Part shown: positions 60,987 to 64,000 of the stretch, piece after piece | Position numbering within the stretch: position 1 is the stretch's first letter | Layout: each line of letters starts with the position of its first letter | Origin: Siminovitchia terrae | Lineage (GTDB): Bacteria; Bacillota; Bacilli; Bacillales; Bacillaceae_C | DNA: 64,000 nt | Assembly: GCF_003605405.2 (NCBI RefSeq) | Contig: NZ_QYTW02000002.1 | Span: 150,555-214,554, forward strand | Reading direction: 5' to 3' | The notes under the pieces: generated by a model | What the model was told of the DNA's origin: nothing | The model's input: the letters and a program-made list of their open reading frames with translations, nothing else | Database searches by the model: none | Made by a program: the position numbers and the translations under genes

Positions 60987-61496
60987 ATGGATATCGAAAC
61001 TATGCTAGCCATTTCCGAATTCGAACAATGGCTATATCATGAAGCATCATTACTGGACAATATTGAATTTGATGAGTGGTATAGTTTAATGCACTCAAGC
61101 CTGCTTTACCGGATGCCAGTCAGGGTTAATAAGGAAGGAACTGAGCGTCCTGACTATTCGGCGGATATGTTTGCCTTTAATGATGATATTGAATTGTTAA
61201 AGTTGAGGGTAGAAAGATTGAAGACAGACTATGCCTGGGCAGAGATTCCCCCATCAAGAACCCGCCGTTTTGTAAGTAATGTTCGTGTTGATGAGTATAA
61301 AAAAGAAAAGCGCGCCAAAGTCAAAAGTTATTTGCTTATTTACAGAAGCAGAAGCACCGACATTCATCATGATTTGATTTCCGGTGAAAGAATTGATGAG
61401 TTCTTATATGAGGATGGGCAATGGAAATTGTCAAAACGGGATTTCATTGTCGATCAGTCAACGATTAATACTAGGAATCTGGCAATCTTTGTCTAA
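60987..61496 (+). CDS. Aromatic ring-hydroxylating dioxygenase, small (beta) subunit
   Basis: 169 aa from the ATG at 60987 with AAGGGGGA upstream; the frame is open earlier to 60939, overlapping the alpha gene, without a ribosome site. NTF2-like fold: FEQWLYHEASLLDNIEFDEWYSLM, HSSLLYRMPVRVN, RTRRFVSNVRVDEY, ISGERIDEFLYEDGQWKLSKRDFIVDQ. It has no cofactor and stabilises the alpha subunit. Confidence 0.92.
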   Translation: MDIETMLAISEFEQWLYHEASLLDNIEFDEWYSLMHSSLLYRMPVRVNKEGTERPDYSADMFAFNDDIELLKLRVERLKTDYAWAEIPPSRTRRFVSNVRVDEYKKEKRAKVKSYLLIYRSRSTDIHHDLISGERIDEFLYEDGQWKLSKRDFIVDQSTINTRNLAIFV

Positions 61497-61581
61497 TGGT
61501 TGGATCAATAAAGTCAAACTAAAAGTCATGAAAGGAGCTTCATCCTAGCAGTTGAAGCTCCAAGAGCGAAAGAGGTTATCG

Positions 61582-62373
61582 ATGATGGGAACAGCTTTAC
61601 AGGATAGGGTGGTCATTGTTACAGGAGGGACATCCGGTATAGGGGAGGCGGTTGTGCGCCGGTTCATCCATGAAGGAGCAAAGGTTGGAATTATCGGCCG
61701 ATCCAAAGATAAGCTGGATAGATTGTCTGAAGAGTTTGGGTCCAGCTTGCTCGCCATCCAAGGGGATGTAAGTCAGTACGAAGATAATGAGAAAGTAGTT
61801 CAGGCAACTGTTGAGAAATTTGGTAAGCTAGATGTTTTCATCGTCAATGCAGGAGTATTTGATGGCTTTGCCAAGTTTGTAGATGTTGAACCTGAGGCGG
61901 TGTCAGAAGCATACGATTATCTGTTTAATATCAATGTCAAAGGATCATTCTTTGGAGCAAAAGCTGCTGTTAATGAACTATTAAAAACAAAAGGCAGTAT
62001 GATTTTTACAGTTTCGGGTGCAAGCTTCTACCCGGATGGAGGAGGAGTTTGGTATACGGCAAGCAAGCATGCACAAATCGGTTTGCTTCGACAACTCGCA
62101 TTTGAATTGGCTCCAAACATTCGAGTCAATGCGGTTGCCCCTGGCGGTACATTGACAGCCCTTTCTGTCATTCCTCCACTAACCCCATATGTAAAAATTA
62201 TAGATAATGAGACAAAAGCAAAAAATATTAGAAAGCGTAATCCGCTTCAAATTGCTATGGCATCGGAAGATCATGTCGGAGCCTATGTTCTTTTGGCTTC
62301 TGATGAATCGAAGGCAATCACTGGTGAGATCATTTCAAGTGATGGAGGATTGTCTGTACGCGGGCTGGGTTGA
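61582..62373 (+). CDS. cis-Dihydrodiol dehydrogenase (BphB-like SDR)
   Basis: 263 aa from the ATG at 61582 (AAAGAGG upstream). TGGTSGIGEAVVRRF, NAGVFDGFAKFVDVEPE, and the active site GGGVWYTASKHAQIGLLRQLAFELAPNIRVNAVAPGGT, which is the hallmark of BphB/TodD/BnzE-type dihydrodiol dehydrogenases. It rearomatises the product of the Rieske dioxygenase to a catechol using NAD. Direct neighbour of the oxygenase genes in the same operon. Confidence 0.9.
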   Translation: MMGTALQDRVVIVTGGTSGIGEAVVRRFIHEGAKVGIIGRSKDKLDRLSEEFGSSLLAIQGDVSQYEDNEKVVQATVEKFGKLDVFIVNAGVFDGFAKFVDVEPEAVSEAYDYLFNINVKGSFFGAKAAVNELLKTKGSMIFTVSGASFYPDGGGVWYTASKHAQIGLLRQLAFELAPNIRVNAVAPGGTLTALSVIPPLTPYVKIIDNETKAKNIRKRNPLQIAMASEDHVGAYVLLASDESKAITGEIISSDGGLSVRGLG

Positions 62374-62403
62374 CCGAATTTCCGGAAAAGGAGTAGATAT
62401 TCC

Positions 62404-63357
62404 TTGAATAGACCGTTACTGGGCAATAACAAAATAAACCAATTAGCATTTGTTGTCAAGGATATTAAGGCAGCAAATGAAGCTTTCACAAAGTTATTGG
62501 GGATAAGAAAAACGGAGCCTTTTTTGACAGGCGACAGCTCTGTTTCCAAGGTTATATTTAAAGGAAGCCCCAGCGAATCAAGATCCAAATTGGCTTTTTT
62601 GAATACACCGACTGTTCAATTTGAACTTATTGAACCGGATGAGAATCCCGGAACCATGCGGGAGTTTCTGGACAAGGTTGGTGAAGGAATTCATCATATC
62701 GCTTTTGATGTAGAATCAATTGATACCTATCTTCCGGTTATAGAAGAAAAGGGATATCTTGTTTTGCAAACTGGTGAATTTACCTTAAGTGAGGGACGGT
62801 ACGTATATATTGATACATCTGCTGACCATAAAACTTTGATTGAGCTCCTTGAAAGTGAAGAGCCAAGGGAAGTGGGATGGGAAAAGCCAGAGGATGAAAA
62901 TATGAGACCGTTGTTAGGTACTAACAAAGTGGAGCAGCTTGCATTTGTTGTGAAAGATCTTGATGCAGCGGCAGATGCTTATTGTCAATTGCTTGGTGTA
63001 AAGAAGCCCGAGGTTATTTACTCGGCTCCCAGGGAATTGACGAATGTTATTTATAAAGGGGAGCCTACAGAAGCTAAGTCGAAATATTTGTTTATTGATA
63101 CTCCTTTGATTCAAATTGAATTGATTGAGCCCGGCGACTCTCCGAGTACGTGGAAAGATCACCTTGATACGTATGGGGAAGGCGTTCACCATATATCATT
63201 TGTTGTTAATGATATGGATGAAAAAATTAAGATGCTTGAAGAGATGGGGTACCCGGTCATTCAAACAGGTAACTTTTATAATGGGAAAGGCCGATATGCA
63301 TACATGGATACGACCTCCACTTTTAAAGTCATCATTGAATTATTGGAGCGTTTTTAA
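62404..63357 (+). CDS. Tandem-VOC (glyoxalase-fold) protein
   Basis: 317 aa made of two homologous halves, residues about 1-153 and 165-317, each opening with RPLLG(N/T)NK and QLAFVVKD, and each containing GEG(I/V)HHI(A/S)F and IELLE. The pattern is that of methylmalonyl-CoA epimerase-like VOC proteins, but the first metal position is Q (INQLAF, VEQLAF) instead of H in both halves. Function is unknown; it may be an isomerase, epimerase or dioxygenase of the pathway. TTG start with AAAGGAG upstream. Its stop codon is inside the first bases of repeat copy G. Confidence 0.82.
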   Translation: MNRPLLGNNKINQLAFVVKDIKAANEAFTKLLGIRKTEPFLTGDSSVSKVIFKGSPSESRSKLAFLNTPTVQFELIEPDENPGTMREFLDKVGEGIHHIAFDVESIDTYLPVIEEKGYLVLQTGEFTLSEGRYVYIDTSADHKTLIELLESEEPREVGWEKPEDENMRPLLGTNKVEQLAFVVKDLDAAADAYCQLLGVKKPEVIYSAPRELTNVIYKGEPTEAKSKYLFIDTPLIQIELIEPGDSPSTWKDHLDTYGEGVHHISFVVNDMDEKIKMLEEMGYPVIQTGNFYNGKGRYAYMDTTSTFKVIIELLERF

Positions 63358-63530
63358 CTTCATTCAGCAGAAATCTCCCACTTCTGTAAGTGGTGAGCTG
63401 AATGCCTATTGGTATTTCGAGGGTTCAAACCCCGGCTGAATCAAGTCAAAGCCTCCGGCGGATGCCACAGATTTTCAGAGGAAATTTATCGAGCGGCGTT
63501 CGATAAAATCTGGGCGCAAATACGTCAAGG
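63352..63530 (+). repeat. Structured dispersed repeat, copy G (internal deletion)
   Basis: It begins with TTTTTAACTTCATTCAGC, whose TAA is the stop codon of the VOC gene. About 13 bp around the CCATTCAGTGGGG arm are deleted, but the apical stem is kept with a G-T pair (TATCGAGC/GTTCGATA). Confidence 0.87.
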
Positions 63531-63610
63531 TCACCATTAGTTGTTAATGCATTGTTGCATGAACTGAGTTTGTCTATTTAAAAGGCCAAATTTTAGGAAT
63601 GGGGATTGTT

Positions 63611-64000
63611 ATGAAAGCACAAATCGCATGGAAGGTCGGAGGTCAGCAAGGAGAAGGAATTGAAAGTACGGGAGAAATCTTTTCCGTCGGCCTGAACCGG
63701 CTGGGTTACTTTTTATATGGATATCGTCACTTCTCATCCAGAATCAAAGGCGGTCATACGAATAATAAAATTCGTGTGAGCACAGAGAAGGTAAATGCAG
63801 TTTCGGGTGATTTAGATATTCTTGTAGCTTTTGACCAAGAAACGATTGATTTGAACGAACATGAACTGACAGAAGAAGGCATCATTATTGCTGATGCTAA
63901 ATTTAACCCGACGAAGCCGGAAAACTCAAAAGCTCAGCTATATGCTGTCCCATTTACGGAAATTGCTTCTGAACTGGGCACTTCTTTAATGAAGAATATG
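63611..64000 (+). CDS. 2-Oxoacid:acceptor oxidoreductase alpha subunit, 3'-truncated by window edge
   Basis: Open from the ATG at 63611 (weak GGGGATTG upstream) to the window end, 130 codons. WKVGGQQGEGIESTGEIFSVGLNRLGYFLYGYRHFSSRIKGGH is the gamma-domain start of the alpha subunit of 2-oxoglutarate/pyruvate ferredoxin oxidoreductases (KorA type). These iron-sulfur/ThDP enzymes pass electrons from oxoacid oxidation to ferredoxin. The beta subunit presumably follows outside the window. Confidence 0.88.
   Translation, partial: MKAQIAWKVGGQQGEGIESTGEIFSVGLNRLGYFLYGYRHFSSRIKGGHTNNKIRVSTEKVNAVSGDLDILVAFDQETIDLNEHELTEEGIIIADAKFNPTKPENSKAQLYAVPFTEIASELGTSLMKNM

Noticed and set aside
1-64000. CRISPR arrays, phage or defence islands
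   Set aside because: No regularly spaced direct repeats with unique spacers, no cas or restriction genes and no phage structural genes were seen; the repeats found are dispersed or degenerate tandem types.

Overview
The window is a chromosomal segment of a low-GC, spore-forming Bacillaceae bacterium (Bacillus/Neobacillus/Mesobacillus-like). This rests on strong GGAGG-type ribosome binding sites with frequent TTG and GTG starts, TTGACA/TATAAT-like promoters, Bacillus-type products (YknXYZ-like exporter, SpoIIM-like protein, DppA, IlvA, catalase, PrpD/PrpB) and many U-tailed terminators. I see no rRNA, tRNA, CRISPR array, prophage or intact transposase. The species cannot be fixed from the sequence alone.

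Layout. 1-1629: end of an MHS-type MFS transporter and an XRE-cupin regulator. 1904-4185: NSAR/OSBS-family racemase and M20 amidohydrolase. 5007-8078: MFP/ATPase/permease exporter. 8301-11593: cobalamin riboswitch, two tiny ORFs, then methylcitrate-cycle genes prpD and prpB. 11669-12727: Ntn-type C45 hydrolase. 13205-22299: an ethanolamine-like catabolic island (PdtaS/EutW-like kinase, two receivers, EutH, glutamine-synthetase-like ligase, aldehyde dehydrogenase, SDR, M20 peptidase). 23156-28957: catalase, threonine dehydratase, SIMPL protein, MerR regulator with membrane partner. 29292-36345: a MoxR/DUF58/DUF4129/DUF4350 membrane cluster with SpoIIM and RDD proteins. 36392-43498: D-amino-acid island (second NSAR, GNAT, broken peptide-binding protein, LysR, DppA, DmpA, D-amino acid transaminase). 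43562-46395: aldehyde dehydrogenase and repeat-rich spacer with a 30-aa peptide gene. 46444-63357: aromatic-compound catabolism (NMT1-type ABC importer, hydrolase, IclR, MFS, extradiol and Rieske dioxygenases, dehydrogenases). 63611-end: start of a 2-oxoacid oxidoreductase.

How the genes work together. (1) The 13-22 kb island encodes what looks like a microcompartment-free route for ethanolamine or a similar amino-alcohol: uptake by EutH, gamma-glutamylation by the GS-like ligase, two oxidations (SDR, ALDH) and hydrolysis by the M20 peptidase. It is apparently controlled by RNA antitermination: three leaders carry an attenuator terminator preceded by a short GC-closed hexaloop hairpin, matching the mode of ANTAR regulators. 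(2) Two loci about 34 kb apart together hold the three steps known for irreversible D- to L-amino acid conversion via N-succinyl derivatives, next to D-aminopeptidase and D-amino acid transaminase genes. (3) In the aromatic cluster five copies of a 16-bp GTTT-N8-AAAC palindrome lie at four promoters, a ready candidate IclR regulon.

A family of about 195-bp structured repeats occurs seven times, always on the same strand. Differences between copies preserve base pairing, so it behaves like an RNA-structured mobile or ex-mobile element.
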